From NCBI GenBank assembly GCA_030530875.1, contig JAUMUD010000004.1, forward strand, positions 1 to 64,000: 64,000 nucleotides of DNA. Direction: 5' to 3'. Shown here piece after piece: positions 19,115-27,271 of the stretch; the stretch's first letter is position 1; each line of letters opens with the position of its first letter. A program made the position numbers and the translations under genes. The notes under the pieces were generated by a model, which saw only the letters and a program-made list of their open reading frames with translations, did no database searches and had not been told where the DNA came from. This stretch comes from Corynebacterium sp. (GTDB lineage Bacteria; Actinomycetota; Actinomycetes; Mycobacteriales; Mycobacteriaceae).

Positions 19115-20038
19115 ATGCATCTTTATATTTTTGGGGCCAATGGGCAATTAGGCACTGCGTTACGACGCACCACTCCCGCATCCTCATCCGTGACCACTTT
19201 TAGCCGCGAGGATTGGGATATGCGCGGTCCCATTCCCTGGACTAGGGAGCAGCGCGCGCAGATTTTTGCCACACCGGGCGTTATTATTAATTGCGCGGCC
19301 CATACAGATGTGGAAGGGGAGGAGAGCCCGGAGGATTTCGCCGCGGGTTTTCGGCTCAATACGGTGGTTCCTGGGCTTATTGCGGCCCTTGGTGTGGAAT
19401 GTGGCTTAGAGACGATCCATATCAGCACAGATTATGTTTACGCAGGTTATCCCCCATCTGAGGTAAAATTATCAACTTCCGGGGCCCCGGCACCGGCTGT
19501 CGCTCCTATAAATATGTATGGGCTAAGTAAGCTCTGGGGCGAGCAGAATTTCCTGCGCAACGGCGGCACTTCAGTTGTTCGAACAAGCTGGCTTTACTCG
19601 GGTCCTGAGAACCCTGAAAGTCGCGATATTGCCAACACTTTTAATCGCCTGTATCCCAAGGATCTTCGCGTCGTGTCTGATCAAGTTGGAAGCCCTACCA
19701 ATGCCTTTGATTTGGCGAGGGCACTGTGGGAATATGCAGCTCAGGGGCCAACCGAGGTAAAATTTGATGCTCATAATGAGGGTGAAACGACCTGGGTGGA
19801 CTTCGCTGGTGAGATTTATAGGTTCCGCAGTGAGCATGATACTCAGAGCCAAGATTCTCAGAGCCCTGATTCCCAGAGCCCTGATTCTGGGGCAACTGCC
19901 GGAACTATTACTCCGGTCTCCTCTGCGGAATATGGTGCTAAGGCGCGGAGGCCTTTGTATAATGTCACGCCAAATAGGAAGATGATTCTTCCGCCGTGGC
20001 AGGAGTCCCTCCACCGCGCCCTTGGCGCTAAACTATAA
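19115..20038 (+). CDS. rmlD: dTDP-4-dehydrorhamnose reductase
   Basis: NADPH-dependent reductase making dTDP-L-rhamnose, the donor for the rhamnose of the arabinogalactan linker unit. The ATG at 19115 follows TGAGGA; an in-frame TTG at 19103 is less likely. The 307 residues have the Rossmann motif FGANGQLGTAL, ISTDYVYAG and the catalytic YGLSK. Near the C-terminus there is an inserted Ser/Gln/Asp-rich stretch encoded by a 15-bp tandem repeat. The gene also contains two family B motifs and one family A palindrome. wbbL begins 5 bp after its stop. Confidence 0.92.
   Translation: MHLYIFGANGQLGTALRRTTPASSSVTTFSREDWDMRGPIPWTREQRAQIFATPGVIINCAAHTDVEGEESPEDFAAGFRLNTVVPGLIAALGVECGLETIHISTDYVYAGYPPSEVKLSTSGAPAPAVAPINMYGLSKLWGEQNFLRNGGTSVVRTSWLYSGPENPESRDIANTFNRLYPKDLRVVSDQVGSPTNAFDLARALWEYAAQGPTEVKFDAHNEGETTWVDFAGEIYRFRSEHDTQSQDSQSPDSQSPDSGATAGTITPVSSAEYGAKARRPLYNVTPNRKMILPPWQESLHRALGAKL
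19460..19474 (+). repeat. 15-bp directional motif, family B
   Basis: GAGGTAAAATTATCA inside rmlD, encoding EVKLS. It lies 114 bp from the family A palindrome at 19574. Confidence 0.65.
19574..19587. repeat. 14-bp palindrome, family A (first base differs)
   Basis: GTTGTTCGAACAAG inside rmlD. The 12-bp core TTGTTCGAACAA is a perfect palindrome. Confidence 0.6.
19754..19768 (+). repeat. Partial family B motif
   Basis: GAGGTAAAATTTGAT: the first 11 bases match, the last part does not. Inside rmlD. Confidence 0.4.
19842..19886 (+). repeat. 15-bp in-frame tandem repeat, three units
   Basis: Three consecutive units: CTCAGAGCCAAGATT, CTCAGAGCCCTGATT and CCCAGAGCCCTGATT. The repeat is a multiple of three, so it adds five-residue Ser/Gln/Asp/Pro blocks to RmlD without shifting the frame. 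The segment lies in a region that looks like a flexible insertion. Confidence 0.85.
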
Positions 20039-20042
20039 AAAC

Positions 20043-20939
20043 ATGTCCAGCATTCCTGCTCTTCCAATTATTACGGTCACCTATAATCCCGGTCACCATA
20101 TTGATGATCTCATTGCCTCGGTGGGTCGGGCCTATAGCGGGCCAACCCGTATTATTCTCGTGGATAATGGCTCCACCGATGGCGCACCACAGCGCGCCGC
20201 CAAGGCCTATGAGAATGTGGATCTGGTTTTGAGTGCAGGGGATGTGGCGGCCAATATTGGCTATGGTTCCGCCATGAATGTGGGCGTCAAATACTGCACA
20301 ATTTTACCTCAAGGGGCCGTTGACCAGGAGAAATTCATACTCGTCAATCCAGACGTGGAATTCAGCGAGGGTTCCATCGATGAGCTTGTTGCAGCCCTTA
20401 ATGATAACCCAAAGGCCGGCACCCTTGGCCCCGCCATTATTGACTCCCATATTGGCCGCTACCCAAGCGCCCGTGCCATCCCAACCCTGTCCAATGGAAT
20501 TGGGCATGCGCTTTTAGGGAAGATTTGGAAGACTAATCCGTGGACCCGGAACTACCACGCCAATACGGATATGGATTCGCGCCACACGGCGGGCTGGTTG
20601 TCGGGCTCGTGCTTATTGGTGCGTCGAGAAGCTTTTGAGAAAATCGGCGGATTTGATGAGCGCTACTTTATGTATATGGAGGATGTGGACCTCGGCGACC
20701 GCATGGGCCGGGCCGGCTACGAGAATCTCTATGTGCCCGAGGCGGTGGTGAACCACGACCAGGGTCATGCCGCTAATGCCGTTCCTGTGGCCATGCTGCG
20801 CGCCCACCATGAGAGCGCCTACCGCTTCCAAGCTGACCGGCTGAACCATTTCTGGCAGCTGCCAATTCGCTTCATTCTTCGTGTGGGATTAGGGCTTCGA
20901 TGCTCAATTCTTATTAGGAATGCAAAGAAAGGCAACTGA
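20043..20939 (+). CDS. wbbL: Rhamnosyltransferase (GT2), WbbL type
   Basis: A 298-residue family 2 glycosyltransferase. By context it is the enzyme that adds L-rhamnose from dTDP-rhamnose to decaprenyl-diphospho-GlcNAc, which completes the linker between peptidoglycan and arabinogalactan. It has the N-terminal nucleotide-sugar fold (ITVTYNPGHHIDDLIAS, VDNGSTDG), a metal-binding region LVNPDVEFSEG in place of a strict DxD, and SGSCLLVRREAFEKIGGFDERYFMYMEDVDLGDR, where the acidic residue of MEDVD is the expected base. ATG 20043 follows rmlD by 4 bp; a frame from 20022 would overlap it. Confidence 0.9.
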   Translation: MSSIPALPIITVTYNPGHHIDDLIASVGRAYSGPTRIILVDNGSTDGAPQRAAKAYENVDLVLSAGDVAANIGYGSAMNVGVKYCTILPQGAVDQEKFILVNPDVEFSEGSIDELVAALNDNPKAGTLGPAIIDSHIGRYPSARAIPTLSNGIGHALLGKIWKTNPWTRNYHANTDMDSRHTAGWLSGSCLLVRREAFEKIGGFDERYFMYMEDVDLGDRMGRAGYENLYVPEAVVNHDQGHAANAVPVAMLRAHHESAYRFQADRLNHFWQLPIRFILRVGLGLRCSILIRNAKKGN

Positions 20940-21118
20940 GAAAGCCCCAGTATAAGGCTAGGATCCTGCAAAAACGCCCTGGATTTATTCTATAAATGGC
21001 CGGTGCCTGTACTATGATCGATCGGGATTAGCTCGTCTGCACATGTAACGGTGGACATGCGATTCAAGACAGAAGTAGTACAAGTGCTTAATCACCCATT
21101 ACTTAAGAAAGTTGATGT

Positions 21119-22225
21119 ATGACTGAACACAATAACCAGACTGCGCGCGCACTTGCCGCCCAGACCGATGCCGTCATTCTTGTCGGCGGTAAGGGTACCC
21201 GCCTGCGCCCGCTGACGGTTAATACCCCAAAGCCTATGCTGCCAACAGCTGGTGTGCCATTCTTGAAGCACCTGCTCGCTCGCATCCAGGCCGCTGGCAT
21301 CAAGCATGTCATTCTTTCTACTTCCTTTAAGGCAGAGGTCTTCACCGAGTACTTCGGCGATGGCAATGACCTTGGCCTTGAGCTTGAATATGTCACCGAA
21401 GAGGTTGCCCTTGGTACCGGCGGTGGTATTCGCAATGTCTACGAGCACCTTCGCAATGACCGTGTCATGATTTTCAATGGCGATGTGCTTGGCGGTGCGG
21501 ACCTTGGCGCTATGCTGCAGACCCATGTGGATAAGCATGCCGATGTCACCATGCACCTGCTGCGTGTGCCAGATCCACGCGCCTTTGGCTGTGTGCCTAC
21601 CGACGAAAATGGCATCGTCCAGGCCTTCCTGGAAAAGACCCCTAATCCACCAACTGATCAGATTAACGCCGGCTGCTATATCTTCCAGCGCGATATTATC
21701 GGTGAGATTCCAGCCAACCGTGAAATCAGTGTTGAGCGCGAAGTATTCCCTAAGCTCCTTGAGGAGGGCCGCACTATTGCTGGCCATGTCGACCAGTCCT
21801 ACTGGCGCGATATGGGTACCCCTAAGGACTTTGTGAATGGCTCCTCTGACCTGGTTCGCGGTATTGCTCCAAGCCCACTGCTTGAGGGTATTTCCGGTGA
21901 GTTCCTGGTTGACCCAACTGCCAAGGTTGAGGACTCCACTCTGCTTCTTGGTGGCACCGTAGTGGGTGCTAATTGCTCCGTTGCTTCCGGTTGTCGTCTT
22001 GATGAGTCCGTGCTTTTTGAGGGCGTGACTGTTGAGCCAGGTGCTTTCATTAAGGACTCCATTATTTCTGCTGGTGCCCATATTGGCGCCAATGCTGTGA
22101 TTGAGGACGCCATTATTGGCGAGGGTGCTAAGGTCGGTGCCCGCTGCGAGCTTAAGAATGGCATGCGCGTGTGGCCAAATGTGGAAATCCCTGAGGCGGG
22201 TATCCGTTTCTCCACTGACGCTTAA
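21119..22225 (+). CDS. manC: Mannose-1-phosphate guanylyltransferase (GDP-mannose pyrophosphorylase)
   Basis: Makes GDP-mannose for lipomannan, phosphatidylinositol mannosides and protein mannosylation. The 368 residues begin with the nucleotidyltransferase signature AVILVGGKGTRLRPLTVNTPKPMLP and have FNGDVLGGADLG. The C-terminal part is a left-handed beta-helix with hexapeptide-like repeats (TAKVEDSTLLLGGTVVGANCSV, AHIGANAVIEDAIIGEGAKVG). It resembles RmlA-like enzymes, and similar corynebacterial genes have been called rmlA2. Together with manB and manA a few kilobases downstream it completes the route from fructose-6-phosphate to GDP-mannose. The ribosome binding site is weak (AAGAAAG). 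Confidence 0.88.
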   Translation: MTEHNNQTARALAAQTDAVILVGGKGTRLRPLTVNTPKPMLPTAGVPFLKHLLARIQAAGIKHVILSTSFKAEVFTEYFGDGNDLGLELEYVTEEVALGTGGGIRNVYEHLRNDRVMIFNGDVLGGADLGAMLQTHVDKHADVTMHLLRVPDPRAFGCVPTDENGIVQAFLEKTPNPPTDQINAGCYIFQRDIIGEIPANREISVEREVFPKLLEEGRTIAGHVDQSYWRDMGTPKDFVNGSSDLVRGIAPSPLLEGISGEFLVDPTAKVEDSTLLLGGTVVGANCSVASGCRLDESVLFEGVTVEPGAFIKDSIISAGAHIGANAVIEDAIIGEGAKVGARCELKNGMRVWPNVEIPEAGIRFSTDA

Positions 22226-22230
22226 TGCGT

Positions 22231-22244
22231 CTTGTTTGAACAAG
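22231..22244. repeat. 14-bp palindrome, family A
   Basis: CTTGTTTGAACAAG, 6 bp after the manC stop codon. Confidence 0.75.
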
Positions 22245-22378
22245 TTGTTCGTGGCTTGTTTGTGTGGCGTGGTTTTGTGGTGCTAGATGGCTGCATAGTG
22301 TCAGCTGATGCGCTACACATTCTTTTGATGGCGCCTATGTATCTTGTTTGGGCAGGATAAAAGCCATATAAGCCTTTA

Positions 22379-22409
22379 CCGGTGTGTCCCCTTGTGGGCA
22401 TGCCGGTTT
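22379..22409 (+). terminator. Rho-independent terminator downstream of manC
   Basis: ACCGG with an inner stem including TCCC/GGG, closed by CCGGT and followed by TTTTCTTT. It is about 150 bp after manC, so it ends a long 3' untranslated region or a separate short RNA. Confidence 0.65.
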
Positions 22410-22743
22410 TTCTTTGCGCCCTGCGATCTGCGGATTTGGTAGTGACGTACGCAAAAACAGTATCTGGCCTTAGATTACTTCTGTTAGCTAGTGTGCAGAT
22501 CGGGGATATTGGGGATCTATCCGCCCAATTCGCATTTGTACCACTATATGTAGTACCCCCGGCTACTACCCCCGCGCCCACAGGGTCTGTTACTGGTGTG
22601 ACTAGAGTGACGCATAGTGATCATTCTTTGTGAAATATGCCGTAATTTCTTCATTTAGTCCAAAAATTTCCATCTTGGGCTTGACTACTACGGGCAATAA
22701 GTGTTGAATCGCTATTGTCTACTTATCAACCAAAGGAGAGCGC

Positions 22744-23085
22744 GTGGAAGATTTTGCAACTGACGCAACACTCCGGGGTCTTGGCATTATTCCCGGCGTG
22801 AGGCGTGCAGCAGCTTCTGGTGGCTCAGCTGCTCGTTTTGATGACCTCTTTGCTGCTGTTGAGCGGGATTGGCAAGAACAGGCTCTCTGTGCACAGACTG
22901 ATCCTGAGGCATTTTTCCCTGATAAAGGTGGCTCCACCCGTGAGGCCAAGCGAATTTGTGCTGCCTGCGGTGTGCGCGATGAATGCCTCGAGTTCGCCTT
23001 GGAGCATGATGAGCGCTTTGGTATTTGGGGTGGGCTCTCCGAACGTGAACGCAAGAAGCTTGAACTCAATAAGCGTCAGGCCTAG
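22744..23085 (+). CDS. whiB2: WhiB2-type iron-sulfur regulator (WhcD)
   Basis: A 113-residue WhiB-like protein. Four cysteines at residues 49, 72, 75 and 81 form the usual C-xn-CxxC-x5-C ligand set for a [4Fe-4S] cluster, followed by the turn GIWGG (93-97) and the basic tail RERKKLELNKRQ. WhiB2/WhcD/WhmD proteins control cell division in corynebacteria and mycobacteria with WhiA. The start is GTG 22744 with AGGAG upstream. The place next to manC and the DUF3499 gene is the conserved whiB2 neighbourhood. Confidence 0.94.
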   Translation: MEDFATDATLRGLGIIPGVRRAAASGGSAARFDDLFAAVERDWQEQALCAQTDPEAFFPDKGGSTREAKRICAACGVRDECLEFALEHDERFGIWGGLSERERKKLELNKRQA

Positions 23086-23109
23086 CGTTCACATATCCAG
23101 TTGCTGCGT

Positions 23110-23141
23110 CCGATAGTCTCATGGCTATCGGGCTCTTTTTT
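23110..23141 (+). terminator. Rho-independent terminator of whiB2
   Basis: CCGATAG, an 8-base loop, CTATCGG, then GCTC and TTTTTT. Confidence 0.85.
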
Positions 23142-23222
23142 GCGGAATTTTCGCCCAATTTCTACCGGGGGTCCCCGGCCGTCATGGCGCATATTCTTGA
23201 TAATTTAACCGCGAGTAGCCTT

Positions 23223-23684
23223 CTACCTGCGGGTTTCTGACCTTGTCTTCCGATAAAGCCTGCCGGGATCCTCATTAACCACATAGGCCACCAAGCGGCT
23301 GCAGACCCACTGCAGTAGCGCAAATTGTTCACGCAAATTATTGCCAGCACGCCGCTCAATAGGCTTGCGGAAAACCACAATGCGCGCCCTAGTAGGGTTG
23401 CCCTGATGATCCACACCGGCCGGAATAAAACGCCCCAGGGGCACCGGCCCATCGGCCACCACATCGGGCGGAGTAGGGTAGCTAAGACGCATGCGGGGTG
23501 CGAGATCTATAGCCAAATCCACTCCCAGTAATTGCTCAGCAAACTGTGCGCGAACCGGGGCATAGGCGTCGACCGCAAGCTCGTCGAAACGCTGACTGCG
23601 CGTGCGGAAACGGGGCACTGAGCTGGCAAGAAGCGGACCGCGAAGCTCAGCGCGATGTGGATTTTTTCTCTGTGGAGGGCGCAC
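23223..23684 (-). CDS. Rv3259-like metallopeptidase-family protein
   Basis: A 153-residue protein matching the actinobacterial family found beside whiB2 (Rv3259 in M. tuberculosis). Recognisable blocks are RGPLLASSVPRFRTRSQRFD, VVADGPVPLGRFIPAGVD and TRARIVVFRKPIERRA. The family is often annotated as zincin-like metallopeptidase, but no HExxH is present here: the expected helix reads FALLQWVCSRLVAYV. It is probably not a protease, and the function is unknown. The start is a GTG at 23684 with a poor ribosome binding site. It is divergent from the DUF3499 gene. Confidence 0.8.
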   Translation of the reverse strand: MRPPQRKNPHRAELRGPLLASSVPRFRTRSQRFDELAVDAYAPVRAQFAEQLLGVDLAIDLAPRMRLSYPTPPDVVADGPVPLGRFIPAGVDHQGNPTRARIVVFRKPIERRAGNNLREQFALLQWVCSRLVAYVVNEDPGRLYRKTRSETRR

Positions 23685-23743
23685 AAACTAAGCATAAAAC
23701 CTACCCCGAAACCCACAATTTCCCACGCCGAAAAAGCCCTGAG

Positions 23744-23773
23744 TTAGCACTATAAGGCCCATAAGACTAAGAT
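23744..23773 (+). promoter_or_regulatory. Candidate promoter for a leaderless DUF3499 transcript
   Basis: TTAGCA at 23744-23749 and TAAGAT at 23768-23773, 18 bp apart. TAAGAT ends 7 bp before the GTG start and there is no ribosome binding site. Confidence 0.4.
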
Positions 23774-23780
23774 TGATCGC

Positions 23781-24245
23781 GTGAGTCAAGTACGTCGCTG
23801 TTCACGGCCGGGATGCACGGAAGTCGCCTCGGCCACTTTGCGCTACAGTAATGCGGAAAGAACAGCGTTCATTGGGCCACTTTCAACCTCATCACAGGAT
23901 CGAGGTTATGATATCTGCGCGCATCATGCCGCGCGCTTGACGGTCCCAACGGGCTGGGAGCTTGTTCGGGTCGAGGATATCCATATTGATCGTCGCGGTT
24001 CCGTCTTCGATGAGGAGGACGACCTCACCGCGCTGGCAAAGGCAATGGCAAAGCAGGTTGAGCAGCCGAGCCGCATGCCAGCCGCCGTGCCCCGTGCAGA
24101 AACTGGGGGTGGGGCGTCGCGACGCAAAGAAGATATAGGTCTGCGAGGGCGTCACCCCTCCCAGGCGGATTTTCGACCGTACAGCGCCAGGCACCAACCA
24201 ATTTTTGAAGTTGTGCCTAAACCTGAGTCCTATCCCGACTCGTAA
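23781..24245 (+). CDS. DUF3499 family protein
   Basis: A 154-residue protein of the actinobacterial DUF3499 family (Rv3258c in M. tuberculosis). The N-terminus has CSRPGC and, about 37 residues on, CAHHAARL: two cysteine pairs or Cys/His that probably bind zinc, then the conserved TVPTGWELVRVE. The C-terminal half is charged, rich in Pro and Arg and probably unstructured. The function is unknown. The GTG start at 23781 looks leaderless. It lies between whiB2 and manB, the usual order. Confidence 0.88.
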   Translation: MSQVRRCSRPGCTEVASATLRYSNAERTAFIGPLSTSSQDRGYDICAHHAARLTVPTGWELVRVEDIHIDRRGSVFDEEDDLTALAKAMAKQVEQPSRMPAAVPRAETGGGASRRKEDIGLRGRHPSQADFRPYSARHQPIFEVVPKPESYPDS

Positions 24246-24310
24246 TCACAGGATTAACCGGGATGGGATGCCCGGAACCCACCCATAACTATTGATTTAA
24301 AGGAGTAATT

Positions 24311-25690
24311 GTGCGTTCACGTGAACAGGTAGATGCCTCAGTAAAGGCCTATGATGTGCGTGGTGTCGTCGGTGAGAATGGCTTCGATGAAGAATTCATC
24401 AAGGACGCCGGCGCCGCATTTGCCCACCTCATGCGTGAAGAGGGCGCAATGACCATTGCTGTTGGTCATGATATGCGCGAGTCTTCCCCACGCCTCTCCC
24501 GCGCCTTTGCTGAAGGTGTCAACAGCCAGGGTCTTAATGTTTTCTACCTTGGTCTGACCTCGACCGATGAGCTCTACTATGCTTCTGGTGACCTCAAGGT
24601 TCCTGGCGCAATGTTCACCGCTTCCCACAACCCAGCCAAGTACAACGGCATTAAGATGTGCCGCGCTGGCGCCCGCCCAGTCGGCGAGGAAACCGGCCTC
24701 CTTGACATCAAGGAAATGCTCATCAACGGTGTGCCTGAGTACACTGACGTTCCTGGTGGTATTGAAGAGCGCGATGTTCTTCCTGGTTACCGCGATTACC
24801 TGCGTAACCTGGTCCCACTTGAGGGTATCCGCCACCTCAAGGTTGCTGTGGATGCCGGCAATGGTATGGGCGGCATGACCGTTCCTGCCGTTCTCGAGGG
24901 CCTGCCACTGACCATCGAGCCACTCTACTTCGAGCTCGACGGTAACTTCCCTAACCACGAGGCTAACCCACTGGAGCCAAAGAACCTGGTCGACCTGCAG
25001 AAGTTTGTTGTGGAGACCGGCTCTGATATTGGTCTTGCTTTCGACGGCGATGCTGACCGCTGCTTCGTTGTGGACGAAAAGGGCGAGCCAGTTTCCCCAT
25101 CCGCTATCTGTGCTCTGATTGCTGAGCGCACCCTGCAGGAAAACCCTGGCGCCACCATTATCCACAACCTGATTACCTCCAAGGTCGTTCCAGAAATCAT
25201 CGCTGAGAATGGTGGTAAGGCTGTTCGTACCCGCGTGGGTCACTCCTTCATCAAGGCAAAGATGGCTGAGAACCATGCACTTTTCGGTGGTGAGCACTCC
25301 GCCCACTATTACTTCACCGACTTCTTCAATGCTGACTCCGGTCTGCTTGCTGCTATGCACGTTCTTTCCGCCCTTGGCCACCAGGATAAGAGCCTGAGCG
25401 AGATGATGGCTGCATACACCCGCTATGCTGCTTCCGGTGAGATTAACTCCCGCCTGGCTAATGCTGAGGCACAGAAGGAGCGCACTGAGGCTGTGGTTGC
25501 TGCTTTCGCTGAGCGCACCGAGTCTGTGGACCGTCTCGATGGCGTAACTGTGCAGCTCAAGGACACTCCAGCCTGGTTCAATGTTCGTGCTTCTAATACT
25601 GAGCCACTGCTTCGCCTCAACGTTGAGGCCCCAACCAAGGCTGAGGTTGATGCCCTTGTTGAGGAGATCCTGGGTATCATCCGCGCATAA
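24311..25690 (+). CDS. manB: Phosphomannomutase / phosphoglucomutase
   Basis: Interconverts mannose-6-phosphate and mannose-1-phosphate, between ManA and ManC in GDP-mannose synthesis. The 459 residues show all four loops of the alpha-phosphohexomutase family. They are the phosphoserine loop TASHNPAKYNG (serine near residue 105), the metal-binding DGDADRC, the sugar-binding GGEHSAHYYF and the phosphate-binding RASNTEPLLRL. The start is GTG with AGGAG 6 bases upstream. A terminator-like hairpin separates it from manA, 79 bp downstream. Codon use is strongly biased to preferred codons, which suggests high expression. Confidence 0.95.
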   Translation: MRSREQVDASVKAYDVRGVVGENGFDEEFIKDAGAAFAHLMREEGAMTIAVGHDMRESSPRLSRAFAEGVNSQGLNVFYLGLTSTDELYYASGDLKVPGAMFTASHNPAKYNGIKMCRAGARPVGEETGLLDIKEMLINGVPEYTDVPGGIEERDVLPGYRDYLRNLVPLEGIRHLKVAVDAGNGMGGMTVPAVLEGLPLTIEPLYFELDGNFPNHEANPLEPKNLVDLQKFVVETGSDIGLAFDGDADRCFVVDEKGEPVSPSAICALIAERTLQENPGATIIHNLITSKVVPEIIAENGGKAVRTRVGHSFIKAKMAENHALFGGEHSAHYYFTDFFNADSGLLAAMHVLSALGHQDKSLSEMMAAYTRYAASGEINSRLANAEAQKERTEAVVAAFAERTESVDRLDGVTVQLKDTPAWFNVRASNTEPLLRLNVEAPTKAEVDALVEEILGIIRA

Positions 25691-25717
25691 TTCCTGCTAA
25701 ACTGGAATCCGTTCAAT

Positions 25718-25745
25718 CCGCTGGTGCTTGTGTACCAGCGGTTTT
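25718..25745 (+). terminator. Hairpin terminator between manB and manA
   Basis: CCGCTGGT, an 8-base loop, ACCAGCGG, then TTTTCT. It lies between two genes of the same pathway, so partial termination could set a lower manA level. Confidence 0.75.
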
Positions 25746-25769
25746 CTATGGTTATTGGAGGACTAATTC

Positions 25770-26984
25770 ATGCATGTGCTAACCGGCACTGTGCGCGCCT
25801 ACCCTTGGGGTTCCCGCACCGCAATCCCAGAGCTCCGCGGTGAGGCCTCCCCATCCGAGCGCCCCGAGGCAGAAATCTGGTTCGGCGCCCACCCAAGCGG
25901 CTCCTCGCTTATCGACGAAACCCCGCTCGTGGACCTGATCGAGGCTGATCCAGGTTACGAGCTTGGCAATCGCGTATTCACCACCTATGGCAACCGCCTG
26001 CCATTTTTGCTTAAGCTCCTGGCTGCAGCTGAGCCACTTTCGCTGCAGGCGCACCCATCTAAGGCCCAGGCTGAGGAGGGTTTTGCCCGTGAGAATGAGA
26101 ATGGCCCTGAGCTTAGCGCACCAAACCGCAATTATAAGGACGATAACCATAAGCCTGAGCTGATTGTGGCTCTGAGCCCCTTTGAGGCCATGGCCGGTTT
26201 CCGCCCGATTGCCAAGACCGTCGAGCTTTTCGACGCCCTGAACTCCCCAGCCCTGGACCACTATCGCTCCCTTCTGGAGGGCTCCGATGAGGATGTTCTG
26301 CGCTCTATCTTCACCACGTGGATTGGTGCCCCTGTGGCTACCCGCACCCAGCTTATTGATGCCCTGATCGAGGCTGCAAAGAAGGTTGTTGCGGAGCCAG
26401 CTGCCCATGAGGCCTGGATTGTGGATACCCTGCAGAACATTATCAAGCTCAATGAGCGTTACCCTGGTGATGTGGGTGTGCTTGGTGCCTTGCTGCTTAA
26501 TAAGGTTAACCTCGAGCCTGGTGAGGCCCTCTATCTTGATGCCGGCCAGCTGCATGCTTATGTGCATGGCCTTGGCGTTGAGATTATGGCAAACTCCGAT
26601 AATGTGCTTCGCGGTGGCCTGACCTCCAAGCATGTGGATGTCCCTGAGCTTGCCCGCGTGCTGCGCTTTGTCACCAATGATGACCCCCGTGTTAAGAGCG
26701 AGGCTGATAAGGCCCTGCCGCTTGAGGGTACTCATTATCCTGTGCCAATTGATGAGTTCGACATTTCCCGCTATGACATTAAGAACCCAGTGACTGTGGA
26801 TCATGACGGCCCACAGATCATCCTTGCCACCAAGGGCCGTATTCAGGCCCAGCTTGAGGGTAAGGAGCACAAGGAGCCGCTGGAAATCTCCCAGGGCTAT
26901 GCCATTTGGGTTCCTGCCGGCGACCCTGCCGTGCATATTAGCCCTGTCGACGGTGCGGCAGAGTTCTTTATCGCCCGCGTTTAG
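25770..26984 (+). CDS. manA: Mannose-6-phosphate isomerase, class I
   Basis: Interconverts fructose-6-phosphate and mannose-6-phosphate, a zinc enzyme of the cupin fold. The 404 residues begin LTGTVRAYPWGSRTAIPEL. They have the metal-site segments LSLQAHPSKAQAEEGF and NHKPELIVAL, and the active-site region AGQLHAYVHGLGVEIMANSDNVLRGGLTSKHVD. GGAGG lies 9 bases before the ATG. It closes the manB-manA unit and is followed by a terminator at 27051. Confidence 0.96.
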   Translation: MHVLTGTVRAYPWGSRTAIPELRGEASPSERPEAEIWFGAHPSGSSLIDETPLVDLIEADPGYELGNRVFTTYGNRLPFLLKLLAAAEPLSLQAHPSKAQAEEGFARENENGPELSAPNRNYKDDNHKPELIVALSPFEAMAGFRPIAKTVELFDALNSPALDHYRSLLEGSDEDVLRSIFTTWIGAPVATRTQLIDALIEAAKKVVAEPAAHEAWIVDTLQNIIKLNERYPGDVGVLGALLLNKVNLEPGEALYLDAGQLHAYVHGLGVEIMANSDNVLRGGLTSKHVDVPELARVLRFVTNDDPRVKSEADKALPLEGTHYPVPIDEFDISRYDIKNPVTVDHDGPQIILATKGRIQAQLEGKEHKEPLEISQGYAIWVPAGDPAVHISPVDGAAEFFIARV

Positions 26985-27050
26985 TCGACGGGACCTGTTA
27001 GTACGGGTTCCATTAAAGCACGCTGATTAACTATTTCAGCGCCCAGAGCG

Positions 27051-27074
27051 AAGGCCCCTCCGGGGGCCTTTTTG
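27051..27074 (+). terminator. Rho-independent terminator of manA
   Basis: AAGGCCCC, a short loop, GGGGCCTT, then TTTG. A family A palindrome starts on the next base. Confidence 0.85.
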
Positions 27075-27088
27075 CTTGTCTAGACAAG
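27075..27088. repeat. 14-bp palindrome, family A
   Basis: CTTGTCTAGACAAG, a perfect 14-bp palindrome abutting the manA terminator. Confidence 0.8.
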
Positions 27089-27176
27089 ATAGTGGCTCTT
27101 CTCAGGGCTTGGGTGCGCTGGAGTCTGATTCTAGGCGCGGGCGGTGGGGTAGGGGAGAGCGTCCGTGGTATACCAA

Positions 27177-27200
27177 AAGACCCGGCCGAAGCCGGGTCTC
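27177..27200 (-). terminator. Terminator for the Ser/Thr-rich secreted protein gene
   Basis: GACCCGGC, CGAA-type loop, GCCGGGTC. On the minus strand it is followed by TTTTGG. It is 72 bp beyond the stop codon. Confidence 0.75.
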
Positions 27201-27240
27201 TTTAGCGATTTAACATTGCCTTCCGATGGAAGCTTATATA

Positions 27241-27254
27241 GGTAATTTTACCTC
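27241..27254 (-). repeat. Partial family B motif, minus orientation
   Basis: On the minus strand GAGGTAAAATTACC; the first 12 bases match. It is one of only two copies in this orientation and lies 166 bp from the family A copy at 27075. Confidence 0.5.
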
Positions 27255-27271
27255 AGTTGCCCCTTGACCTG

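Larger units (their letters stand above)
22226..22743. other. Long intergenic region between manC and whiB2
   Basis: About 520 bp with no credible gene. It holds a family A palindrome right after manC, a hairpin terminator at 22379-22409 and the whiB2 upstream region. A close repeat, GTAGTACCCCC / GGCTACTACCCCC, lies around 22549-22572. The long distance between the terminator and whiB2 leaves room for a regulated whiB2 promoter, but I could not fix its boxes. Confidence 0.5.

Noticed and set aside
22341..22356. CTTGTTTGGGCAGG as a family A copy
   Set aside because: The right arm is lost; only the left half matches.
22382..22633. Open frame in the manC-whiB2 gap
   Set aside because: It begins inside a terminator hairpin and has no coding character.
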